From positions 73,794 through 128,803 of the forward strand of contig NZ_JH376433.1 in NCBI RefSeq assembly GCF_000233455.1: 55,010 nt of DNA, read 5' to 3'. Positions 26,418 to 34,282 of the stretch are shown piece by piece (the first letter of the stretch is position 1; each line of letters opens with the position of its first letter). The notes beneath the pieces were generated by a model that was not told where the DNA came from, searched no databases, and saw only the letters and a program-made list of their open reading frames with translations. This DNA is from [Clostridium] citroniae WAL-17108. GTDB taxonomy: Bacteria; Bacillota; Clostridia; Lachnospirales; Lachnospiraceae. The translations under genes were made by a program, and so were the position numbers.

Positions 26418-28301
26418 ATGCAAAACAGATGTCTTAGAAAAACAAGAAGAGCAGCAGCCCTGACGGCCGTATTGCTTTTGTTGGGAGGATGCTCCCAACA
26501 GGCTCCAACACCCGTATCAGATTCCGGCAGCTATTGGAATCTGACTGCGGACAATGAGATTATCAGCTATGCACCGGTGCAAGCCGGTAAGACGATCATC
26601 ACTATCGGGAAGTATCAGGCTTTTGATGAAACACCTCTTGAAAATGCCATCGAAGCTGAGTTCCCGGATCTGGACATCATTTTTGTGGAGTCTCTTGGGG
26701 GATCGGATCCCATTGCCTATATGGCCTTACAAAGCCAGGCTGATGCCCTTCCGGACCTGATGCTCTCCACCCGGTCGGCACCGGATAATGAGTTTTTATA
26801 CGACTTGTCGGCAGAGAGTTTTGTCAGCCGGTACAACCTTTCCTCACTGAATGTCATGGATATCGGAGGAAAGCTTTTCCAGATTCCAGCAGCCAATACG
26901 GTCATCGGCATTGCTTATAATAAGACCTTGTTTGAACAGAACGGATGGACGGCGCCCGAGTCCCTGGAAGAGTTTTATTCGCTGTGCGACACCATTGCCG
27001 CAAACGGGATCCGTCCTTTTGTTCCCTGTCTGAAATACTATACCACCTTAGAGTCCATAGGCCTTGGGCTCAGCTATGACAGTGTTTTCTCTGATTTGGA
27101 AAAACAGACCCATTACAATGCCTTTATCAGGCAGGAGGCGTCTTGTGAGGGGCTGATGGAGCCTATGTTTGAAACATTGAGAACACTGTATGAAAAAGGC
27201 ATCATCACGGAAGCGGATTTTTCCTCCAGTGCCACGGAGGTCCGCCACAGCTTATATGCCGGCGAATACGCCATGATGGCCACAAACCTGGATATCGTTG
27301 CCCTTTATCAATCGGAACAGCCGGACTGCGAGATCGACTTCATCGGTTTCCCCACCAATACACCGGGAGAGCGTTGGATGCAGATGGTATCAGGGACAAA
27401 ACTGTCCGCCTCCAAAAAATCCATGGAGGACACGGGAAAACAGCAGATCCTCCTGGATATTCTGGATTACTTCAGCACGGACCAGGGGCAAAGCGCCCTG
27501 TTCCAGTCCTTTTCAGGCGTCAGCAGCCTTACCTCCTATCAGCAGAAGGCTGTTTTTGCTTATGAGGATATTCAGACATGTATCCAATCAGGCCGCATTT
27601 TCTTTGCAGATTACTTTGGGTCCAATGATGATATTCCTGTGTTCAGGGATTGGACAATGGGTAAAATGGCCATGGCGGAAATGATAAAGGCGGTTGATGA
27701 TTTTAAGCCCATTGACGAGTTGAAGCTGTTGGAGGAAGATCCCATTGGGACTGCGAAGGAGGCATTTACCAGACTGGAGACCAGCATCTATATGGCGGAT
27801 GTAATGCAGCAGATTACAGGTGCGGAGATTGCCTTAATGCCCAATAATTATTATTACCGCTCCAATTTTGCGGAGATATTTCAGGGGCCCATTGTTTATC
27901 CTGAGAGGTTTATCCTTAAGGGGACCGGCGCCAAGGATTACCTGGCTACTTACCAGATCACCGGCGCCGCGCTGCGGGAACTGTTGGAACACCCGGTCAT
28001 CAATGGAACACAGGTCAATGTTCTATATGCCCCTGCCGGGCTGAAGCTGGAGTACGCACCCTGGGCGGATATGGATGAAAATGTGCGCAGCATTACCTTG
28101 GCTGACGGCACTGCTCTTGACAATGACAGGTTGTACACAGTTGCGGCAAGAGCCGGATGTATCGATGAACAATACATCACCGGACCCGTTAAGGAGTATC
28201 CTGAAGCTGGATCCAACCAGGAGATGATGACCGCGGCCATCCGGGCTGCAGGTACGATCAGCCCGGCAAGAGACGGCCGGGTGAGCCTGATCTGGGAATA
28301 A
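26418..28301 (+). CDS. Solute-binding lipoprotein fused to a 5'-nucleotidase C-terminal domain
   Basis: 627 aa. Lipobox LLGGC (Cys 25). Residues about 55-440 are an extracellular solute-binding protein of family 1 (LEFSLCDTIAANGIRPF-like sugar-binder layout, VIGIAYNKTLFEQNGW, GEYAMMATNLDIVAL). Residues about 455-625 look like the 5'-nucleotidase C-terminal domain (MADVMQQITGAEIALMPNNYYYR, YQITGAALRELLEHPV, ITLADGTALDNDRLYTVAA), normally found behind a metallophosphatase domain, which is absent. The C-terminal domain binds nucleotide bases in true nucleotidases. No permease or ATPase gene is adjacent; instead it follows a membrane kinase by 9 bp, suggesting a sensing role. Substrate unknown. 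Confidence 0.85.
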   Translation: MQNRCLRKTRRAAALTAVLLLLGGCSQQAPTPVSDSGSYWNLTADNEIISYAPVQAGKTIITIGKYQAFDETPLENAIEAEFPDLDIIFVESLGGSDPIAYMALQSQADALPDLMLSTRSAPDNEFLYDLSAESFVSRYNLSSLNVMDIGGKLFQIPAANTVIGIAYNKTLFEQNGWTAPESLEEFYSLCDTIAANGIRPFVPCLKYYTTLESIGLGLSYDSVFSDLEKQTHYNAFIRQEASCEGLMEPMFETLRTLYEKGIITEADFSSSATEVRHSLYAGEYAMMATNLDIVALYQSEQPDCEIDFIGFPTNTPGERWMQMVSGTKLSASKKSMEDTGKQQILLDILDYFSTDQGQSALFQSFSGVSSLTSYQQKAVFAYEDIQTCIQSGRIFFADYFGSNDDIPVFRDWTMGKMAMAEMIKAVDDFKPIDELKLLEEDPIGTAKEAFTRLETSIYMADVMQQITGAEIALMPNNYYYRSNFAEIFQGPIVYPERFILKGTGAKDYLATYQITGAALRELLEHPVINGTQVNVLYAPAGLKLEYAPWADMDENVRSITLADGTALDNDRLYTVAARAGCIDEQYITGPVKEYPEAGSNQEMMTAAIRAAGTISPARDGRVSLIWE

Positions 28302-28401
28302 ACAAATAACCATAAACAAAGATGAATAGAGACAAATAAGAGACACGTAAGAGACAAGTAAGAACAAGTAAGAGGATGGACGGGAAGGGCGGAAGAAGAA
28401 T

Positions 28402-29784
28402 ATGGGAACCGATTGTGAACGCTATAAAATTGTATATGAGTGCTATGAGTCAAGGATACTGTTTGGTTTCTATGCCTATGACGACCTGCTGCCTCCTGTC
28501 CCCACAATATGTAACTATTTCAGAATGCCCATGGCTACGGTACGTTTTGCACTGGCCCGCTTAGAGGAAGCGGGGTATATCCAAATAACGGACCGGAAGC
28601 CGGCAAGGGTTGTCTATAAAGCAAATTTACAAAAATACCGCCGGAACATGGCGGAGTATTTTGTGATGCGCAGGGATGGGATCGCAGATCTTCTTGCATC
28701 CGGCGGACTTATGCTGTCCCAGCTTATTGAGTCGGAACTGGGAAAATGGGGTGAGGACAACTGGAACTGCCTGAAGGATGATTTATTCCACCCGCATTCC
28801 GGAGGGGTATCCGCCGCTGTCCGGTTTTACGCCCTGGTTTTTGAAGGGACGGGGAATCATCTGCTGCCAAACCTTTACTCGGAGATCATACGGTATCTTG
28901 GGTTTCCCTATCTGGCGGAGGATGATGCACCGGAACAGGTGAAGGAGGCTGCTTCCCGGGAGGAGGCTTTGGCCTTGTTTCTAAAAAACTTTCAGGCGGA
29001 CCGCGATTATGCGGTTGCCAAATTGTATGATTTTATCAACAGGGCCGGAGAAGAATTTTCTTTGACAGAGGAAGAGCAGATCCCGTTTCGTTGGAATGTT
29101 TACCGGAACCGGCCTCAGATGAGATATACGGCGGCTTCTTTTATCATACAGGAGATCATTGGCGGGCAATACCCTGTGGGCAGCTATCTGCCCTCCCTTC
29201 CCCTTCTGGCGCAGCAGCATGAGGTGGGCATCAATACGGTGCGCAGGGCCCTTGAGATCCTGAACAAGATGGGAGTGACCGAGACCTTTCACGGAAAAGG
29301 GACGCTGGCCTGTATGAAACCAGCGGAGATTGATTTTACAGATCCCGACCTGAGTGAGGGGCTTCACCTGTTTATGGAGAGCCTGCAGATGCTGGCCCTG
29401 ACCATACAGCCTGTCCTGCTCCATGTTCTGGATACATCCGCGCCGGAACAGAGGAAAGCCCATATACGGAAGTATGCATATTTGAGAAAAAAACAGGAGA
29501 GTTACCGGGGGATCGATGTGTGTATGCGTTTTATTGAGGAAGTCTGTCCTATGGCCTTTATTCGGGAATGCTACCGGAAAATACGGGAACTTCTGGCCTG
29601 GGGATACCCGATTGCCATCCTGCGGGCCAAGGAAGAAGGGCGGAGCATCCATGAAATTTACGCAGGATCAATGGAGAGGATCGAGACTTATTTGGAGAAA
29701 GGGGATGATCTGGCTGTTTCAAACGAGTGGAAGCAGGTTCTGGAGGCTGACGTAAAAGCCTATGTCCCCAGATGCTTCCCATAG
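28402..29784 (+). CDS. Transcriptional regulator with two GntR-type winged-helix domains
   Basis: 460 aa. A first winged helix at about residues 10-72 (FGFYAYDDLLPPVPTICNYFRMPMATVRFALARLEEAGYI) and a second at about 235-310 (ASFIIQEIIGGQYPVGSYLPSLPLLAQQHEVGINTVRRALEILNKMG, then FHGKGTLA) both fit the GntR pattern. The usual single HTH with a C-terminal FadR, HutC or MocR effector domain is not seen; the regions between and after are helical and unrecognised. This is the only DNA-binding protein in the kinase island, so it may be an output factor even though it has no receiver domain. GGGAAGGGCGGAAG precedes the ATG. The 100-bp gap upstream has repeated AAGAGACAAGTAAGA-like units. Confidence 0.8.
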   Translation: MGTDCERYKIVYECYESRILFGFYAYDDLLPPVPTICNYFRMPMATVRFALARLEEAGYIQITDRKPARVVYKANLQKYRRNMAEYFVMRRDGIADLLASGGLMLSQLIESELGKWGEDNWNCLKDDLFHPHSGGVSAAVRFYALVFEGTGNHLLPNLYSEIIRYLGFPYLAEDDAPEQVKEAASREEALALFLKNFQADRDYAVAKLYDFINRAGEEFSLTEEEQIPFRWNVYRNRPQMRYTAASFIIQEIIGGQYPVGSYLPSLPLLAQQHEVGINTVRRALEILNKMGVTETFHGKGTLACMKPAEIDFTDPDLSEGLHLFMESLQMLALTIQPVLLHVLDTSAPEQRKAHIRKYAYLRKKQESYRGIDVCMRFIEEVCPMAFIRECYRKIRELLAWGYPIAILRAKEEGRSIHEIYAGSMERIETYLEKGDDLAVSNEWKQVLEADVKAYVPRCFP

Positions 29785-29830
29785 GCGTCCTGGGACGGGC
29801 AGATAATGAGCGCCCGCTGTATGCCGGATT

Positions 29831-31198
29831 TTGATTCCAATAAACCGTGATGTCATTTACTGCGGTGTTGAGGATCCCATACGCGGCTACACAAGAAAGA
29901 AACTGGAGTATCGCTATTATGACCGAGATGAGCAGATGGTCCTTTTATCCAGAACCGACCTGACGGACCTTTATCTGGAGCAGCAGAGGCAGCAAAAGGA
30001 ATTACAGGAGGCGCTGAAAACAGCGGAAGAAGCCAACAGGGCCAAGAGTCAGTTCTTTTCCAACATGTCCCATGACATCCGTACGCCTATGAATGCCATT
30101 GTAGGATTTGCCACCCTTTTGGAGAGGGAGGCATCCAACAAGGAGAGGGTGCAGGAATATACGGAAAAAATCCTTAACTCCAGCAAGCTGCTGTTATCAT
30201 TGCTCAATGATGTTTTGGACATCAGCCAGATTGAAAGCGGAAAAGCCGTGCTGAATATCTCCATGATCAGTATTTTAGAATTGGTGAATGAACTGGATAC
30301 CATGATACGTCCCCAGGCACAGGCACGGAAACAGGAGTTCCATGTGCAGATAGAGCCAATGGCACACCGGTATTTCTCAGGAGATAAAATACGCATCACC
30401 CAGGTTCTGATGAACATACTAAATAACGCGGTCAAATATACACCGGATGGCAGGCGGATTGACTTTATGGTCAGCAGTTCAATACATCGGGCCGATGATC
30501 AGGGGGAGATCTGTTTTGTGGTCAAAGATACCGGCATTGGAATTGCACCGGACTTTGTAAAAGATCTGTACGAACCTTTTTCCAGAGAGTCCAATCCAGT
30601 TGTGGACCGAATCCAGGGAACAGGGCTGGGTCTGTCCATAACCAAGGATCTGGTGGAGTTGATGGGCGGCGTGATTCAAGTGGACAGTGAGAAGGGAAAG
30701 GGAAGTACATTCACAGTCCGGTTCCGGTCACAGGTCTCCGAAGAAAGCAGCATTTCTCCCAGGACAGAAGGAAGAGAAGGGCAAAAAGCCGCCGCGGCCG
30801 GCTATCTGCCCTTGCAGGGAATCCGTGTATTGGCAGCCGAGGACAATGAACTGAATGCCAAGATCCTCTCAGAACTATTGCGCATAGCGGGCGCAGAATG
30901 CGAAATTGTCCCCAACGGACAGGCAGCGGTCCGGCGTTTTCAGGAATTACAGCCGGGCGGATGTGACCTGATCCTGATGGATGTCTGCATGCCGGTTATG
31001 GACGGATGTGAGGCAGCCTGCAGGATCAGACAGCTGGACTGCGAACAAGCCGGGACCATACCCATCATTGCCATGACCGCCAATGCCTTTACGGAAGATG
31101 TCAGGAAGGTATTGGATGCCGGGATGGATGCCCACCTTTCCAAACCTGTGGATGTGGAAAGACTGATCAGTACCATTCGGAAGTATGTGTATTCGTAG
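29831..31198 (+). CDS. 5'-truncated hybrid histidine kinase (possible pseudogene)
   Basis: The frame holds a complete kinase core but no credible sensor or start. HisKA has His 81 (MSHDIRTPMNAIVGF), HATPase has NILNNAVKY, DTGIGIA and GTGLGLSI, and the receiver has Asp 384 (ILMDVCMPVMDG). The frame opens after a stop at 29807-29809 and its first start-like codon is TTG at 29831 with no ribosome-binding site; the first ATG is at 29936. The first 50 residues match the tail of the PAS-like domain that precedes HisKA in the kinases at 16303 and 19954 (LSRTDLTDLYLEQQRQQ), so the N-terminal part seems lost. It may be a remnant of a larger paralogue, or a coupled cytoplasmic kinase using a rare start. 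Confidence 0.65.
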   Translation: MIPINRDVIYCGVEDPIRGYTRKKLEYRYYDRDEQMVLLSRTDLTDLYLEQQRQQKELQEALKTAEEANRAKSQFFSNMSHDIRTPMNAIVGFATLLEREASNKERVQEYTEKILNSSKLLLSLLNDVLDISQIESGKAVLNISMISILELVNELDTMIRPQAQARKQEFHVQIEPMAHRYFSGDKIRITQVLMNILNNAVKYTPDGRRIDFMVSSSIHRADDQGEICFVVKDTGIGIAPDFVKDLYEPFSRESNPVVDRIQGTGLGLSITKDLVELMGGVIQVDSEKGKGSTFTVRFRSQVSEESSISPRTEGREGQKAAAAGYLPLQGIRVLAAEDNELNAKILSELLRIAGAECEIVPNGQAAVRRFQELQPGGCDLILMDVCMPVMDGCEAACRIRQLDCEQAGTIPIIAMTANAFTEDVRKVLDAGMDAHLSKPVDVERLISTIRKYVYS

Positions 31199-31295
31199 GT
31201 ATTTGCAGCAGCACGCGGATTCCGGTAAAAGGATCATTTCGCCCCATGTGCGGTTGCCAAATCAACATAACATTTGCTATGTTTTGTTATATAGA

Positions 31296-31326
31296 AAAGC
31301 CTGGGGATTTTTGTCCTCAGGCTTTA
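31296..31326. terminator. Terminator hairpin between the kinase island and the suf regulator
   Basis: AAAGCCTGGGGA (31296-31307), 6-nt loop, TCCTCAGGCTTT (31314-31325; one G-U pair). The A-rich and T-rich ends make it usable on both strands, for the plus-strand kinase and the convergent minus-strand regulator. The remainder of 31199-31411 shows no gene. Confidence 0.75.
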
Positions 31327-31411
31327 TAACACATCTTTATATTGATCTAAAATACTGCGTCTTCATGACTGCTAACCTTTGCTTTTTCCGGAAGGATCAG
31401 CAGTAATCCAA

Positions 31412-31819
31412 TCACGGAGAATGGATCAGATCCTCCAGTGTGATCCCATCCAGATAATCGTTGATCAATGTGTCCAGCTTCTGCCACACAGGCCGTGAGA
31501 GGCATGTTTCGCGCCGGGAGCATTCCCCAAAGGATTCCTCCACGCAGGCCACGGGCGCCAGACTTCCCTCTGTGAGGCGCAGGATCTCACCCAGGGTATA
31601 CTCGCCGGGCTCCTTTGTCAGGCGGTAACCGCCGCCTTTTCCCCGCAGACCGGTGAGCAGATGATTTTTCACCAGCACCTTTAGTATGATCTCCAGATAC
31701 TTTTCAGAAATATCCTGGCGGTTGGCAATTTCTTTTAATGGAACATACCGGTCCGTTGTCTGCTGGGCCAGGTCCAGCATGACCCGCAGTGCATAACGCC
31801 CCCTTGTGGAAATGATCAT
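31412..31819 (-). CDS. Rrf2/IscR-type iron-sulfur regulator
   Basis: 135 aa from the preferred start at 31819, which has GGGAGGG upstream and the classic opening MIISTRGRYALRVMLDLA; a longer reading to 31846 is less likely. Winged helix with ISEKYLEIILKVLVKNHLLTGLRGKGGGYRL. Three cysteines at 92, 100 and 106 (VACVEESFGECSRRETC) match, with slightly different spacing, the [2Fe-2S] ligands of IscR. Gene context, divergent from sufCBDSU with palindromes in the promoter, makes it the likely Fe-S-responsive repressor of that operon and probably of itself. It acts in the cytoplasm on DNA. Confidence 0.92.
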   Translation of the reverse strand: MIISTRGRYALRVMLDLAQQTTDRYVPLKEIANRQDISEKYLEIILKVLVKNHLLTGLRGKGGGYRLTKEPGEYTLGEILRLTEGSLAPVACVEESFGECSRRETCLSRPVWQKLDTLINDYLDGITLEDLIHSP

Positions 31820-31851
31820 TCCATATCCCTCCCTCTGATGATCCAAATCTT

Positions 31852-31889
31852 ATATTCCTATTATACAACAGGGGAAATAGGAATATCAA
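31852..31889 (-). promoter_or_regulatory. Promoter and dyad of the Rrf2 gene
   Basis: On the minus strand, TTGATA (31889-31884), 18-bp spacer and TATAAT (31865-31860) form a promoter. A perfect 11-bp inverted repeat, ATATTCCTATT (31852-31862) and AATAGGAATAT (31876-31886), overlaps both boxes, indicating autoregulation. Its sequence differs from the suf operators. Confidence 0.6.
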
Positions 31890-31903
31890 TAGCAAATATA
31901 ATT

Positions 31904-31972
31904 ATAAACCTATTGACAAAGTAGGTTTATAATATTATGATGTTTATAAACCAAGTGAATTAGTAGGTTAAT
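31904..31972 (+). promoter_or_regulatory. suf operon promoter with two 27-bp operators
   Basis: TTGACA (31913-31918), 17-bp spacer, TATGAT (31936-31941). Operator 1 is ATAAACCTA (31904-31912), 9 bp, TAGGTTTAT (31922-31930), a perfect palindrome enclosing the -35 box. Operator 2 is ATAAACCAA (31946-31954), 9 bp, TAGGTTAAT (31964-31972), the same design with two mismatches, just downstream of the start site. Occupied operators would block polymerase. The likely ligand is the divergent Rrf2 protein. Confidence 0.75.
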
Positions 31973-32009
31973 ATAATAAAACGAAAATAGCGGGAGATGG
32001 AGGACAACT

Positions 32010-32822
32010 ATGTCAAATCAATTGCTGGAAATAAAAGGACTGTCTGTTCATGTGGAAGATAAAGAAATTCTTCATGGAATCGATCTGGAGATCAAAAAAG
32101 GGGAGACTCACGTACTCATGGGGCCTAACGGGGCTGGAAAATCCACCTTGGGCTACGCGCTGATGGGAAACCCGCGCTATGAAGTGACGGCGGGAGCGAT
32201 CCGGTTTCAGGGAAAGGAGATCACCCGGGAGGCGCCGGACAAACGTGCCAGGGAAGGGATGTTCCTATCCTTTCAAAACCCTGTGGAAGTTCCCGGGCTG
32301 ACGCTGGGAACATTTATCCGCAATGCCATGGAACAGCGCAGGGGAGCCAGGGTACGGCTTTGGGACTTCCGAAAAGAGCTGGAAAAGGCCATGGAGCTGC
32401 TGCAGATGGACCGGGCTTATGGTGACAGGGACCTGAATGCAGGTTTTTCAGGCGGTGAGAAAAAGAAGGCGGAGATCCTTCAGATGCTGCTCTTAAAGCC
32501 CAGCCTGGCGATCCTGGATGAGACGGATTCCGGCCTGGATGTGGATGCGGTCCGCACCGTGTCCCAGGGTGTAAAGGAGTACCAGAAGGACCGGGACGGA
32601 GGATTGCTCATCATTACCCACAGCACCCGGATCTTAGAATCCCTGCAGGTGGATAAGACCCACATCATGGTGGATGGCAGGATCGTAAAGACAGGGGACG
32701 CATCCCTGGTGGAACGGATCAACCGGATGGGGTTTGAACAATTTTTGGATGAGGCGGACCAGAATTCCCTGTGCCCGGAAAGGATGGAGGACAGCGATGG
32801 AAGAAAAAACATATGTAGATGA
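32010..32822 (+). CDS. sufC: Fe-S cluster assembly ATPase SufC
   Basis: 270 aa ABC-type ATPase without membrane segments. Walker A GPNGAGKST, SufC-specific FLSFQNPVEVPGL, signature FSGGEKKKAEILQ, Walker B LAILDETDSGLD, and the H-loop ITHSTR. SufC forms the SufBC2D scaffold that builds Fe-S clusters. GGAGGACAACT precedes the ATG. First gene of the suf operon; its end overlaps sufB by 26 bp. The C-terminal tail after about residue 250 is slightly long because of this overlap. Confidence 0.96.
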   Translation: MSNQLLEIKGLSVHVEDKEILHGIDLEIKKGETHVLMGPNGAGKSTLGYALMGNPRYEVTAGAIRFQGKEITREAPDKRAREGMFLSFQNPVEVPGLTLGTFIRNAMEQRRGARVRLWDFRKELEKAMELLQMDRAYGDRDLNAGFSGGEKKKAEILQMLLLKPSLAILDETDSGLDVDAVRTVSQGVKEYQKDRDGGLLIITHSTRILESLQVDKTHIMVDGRIVKTGDASLVERINRMGFEQFLDEADQNSLCPERMEDSDGRKNICR

Positions 32823-34203
32823 TATAGACAGAAGCATATATGATATCCGGAATGAGGAAAGGGATTCCTACCGCATTGAGGAGGGGCTGAGTCCGGCCAT
32901 TGTGGAACAGATCTCAAAGGAAAAAAAGGACCCTCTATGGATGGAATTGTTCCGCCTTCAGTCCCTGCAGATCTATAACAACATGAATATACCGGACTGG
33001 GGACCGTCCCTGGACGGCCTGGATATGAACCATATCGCCACCTATGTGCGTCCCAACACCGGTATGAGGGCTAAGTGGTCTGATGTGCCGGATGAGATCA
33101 AGGACACCTTTGAGCGCCTGGGGATCCCTCAGGCGGAGCGAAAGTCCCTGGCAGGGGTAGGCGCCCAGTATGACTCGGAATTGGTATACCACAATGTGCG
33201 CCGGGAGGTGTCGGAGCAGGGCGTGGTGTACACGGACCTGGAGAGCGCATTAAAAGGCGGATATGGGGACATGGTGAAAAAACACTTTATGAAGCTGGTG
33301 AAGCCTTCCGATCATAAGTTTGCGGCCCTTCACGGAGCAGTCTGGTCAGGCGGTTCCTTTGTCTATGTGCCGCCCGGTGTTACCGTGGAAATACCCCTGC
33401 AGTCCTACTTCCGGCTCAACGCCCCCGGAGCCGGGCAGTTTGAACATACGCTGATTATCGTGGACGAGGGCGCCAGCCTTCATTTTATCGAGGGCTGCTC
33501 AGCGCCCAAGTACAATGTGGCCAACCTCCACGCCGGATGTGTGGAGCTGTTTGTGGGCAGGAATGCAAAGCTGCGCTATTCCACCATTGAAAACTGGTCA
33601 AAGAACATGTACAACCTGAATACCAAGCGTGCCCAGGTGGAGGAAGGAGGGACCATTGAGTGGGTATCCGGTTCCTTTGGATCCCATGTTTCTTACCTTT
33701 ATCCCATGAGTATCTTAAAGGGACGCGGCGCCAGGATGGAATTTACAGGGATAACATTTGCGGGACAGGGACAGAACCTGGATACCGGTGCAAAGGTGGT
33801 CCACGCCGCTCCGGAGACCACCTCCTACATAAATACAAGATCCATATCCAAAAGCGGGGGCGTAAGCACCTTCCGAAGCTCCGTGGTGGTAGCCAAGGGA
33901 GCAAAAAACAGCAAAGCCGCTGTTTCCTGCCAGTCGCTGATGCTGGACCGGATCTCCCGGTCGGACACCATCCCCGCCATGGATATACGGACCCCGGACG
34001 CGGATATCGGGCATGAGGCAAAGATCGGACGGATCAGCGATGAAGCTGTCTTTTACCTTATGTCCAGGGGAATGAGTGAGGAGGATGCCAGAGCCTTGAT
34101 CGTAAGCGGTTTTGCGGACAATGTATCCAAGGAACTGCCTCTGGAGTATGCAGTGGAAATGAATAACCTGATCCGGCTGGAGATGAATGGGAGTATAGGG
34201 TAA
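32797..34203 (+). CDS. sufB: Fe-S cluster assembly scaffold SufB
   Basis: 468 aa, normal SufB length. Start 32797 (MEEKTYVDDIDRSIYD) follows ATGGAGGACAGCG and lies inside the end of sufC; a longer in-frame reading from 32734 is rejected. Family features: GVGAQYDSELVYHNV, GSFVYVPPGVTVEIPLQSYFRLN, and SVVVAKGAKNSKAAVSCQSLML with the conserved Cys of the cluster-building region, and a C-terminal SRGMSEEDARALIVSGF. It is the core scaffold with SufC and SufD. Confidence 0.96.
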   Translation: MEEKTYVDDIDRSIYDIRNEERDSYRIEEGLSPAIVEQISKEKKDPLWMELFRLQSLQIYNNMNIPDWGPSLDGLDMNHIATYVRPNTGMRAKWSDVPDEIKDTFERLGIPQAERKSLAGVGAQYDSELVYHNVRREVSEQGVVYTDLESALKGGYGDMVKKHFMKLVKPSDHKFAALHGAVWSGGSFVYVPPGVTVEIPLQSYFRLNAPGAGQFEHTLIIVDEGASLHFIEGCSAPKYNVANLHAGCVELFVGRNAKLRYSTIENWSKNMYNLNTKRAQVEEGGTIEWVSGSFGSHVSYLYPMSILKGRGARMEFTGITFAGQGQNLDTGAKVVHAAPETTSYINTRSISKSGGVSTFRSSVVVAKGAKNSKAAVSCQSLMLDRISRSDTIPAMDIRTPDADIGHEAKIGRISDEAVFYLMSRGMSEEDARALIVSGFADNVSKELPLEYAVEMNNLIRLEMNGSIG

Positions 34204-34282
34204 TGGGAGCGATAAGATCAATACGTTTGACAGGCTTGATGGGATCACAGGTTTTCCCCGGAAAGCGGAAAGGAGGTCCCCT

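Noticed and set aside
32734..32796. Longer SufB N-terminus
   Set aside because: It would lie within sufC, with no ribosome-binding site and no family similarity; 32797 is preceded by GGAGG.
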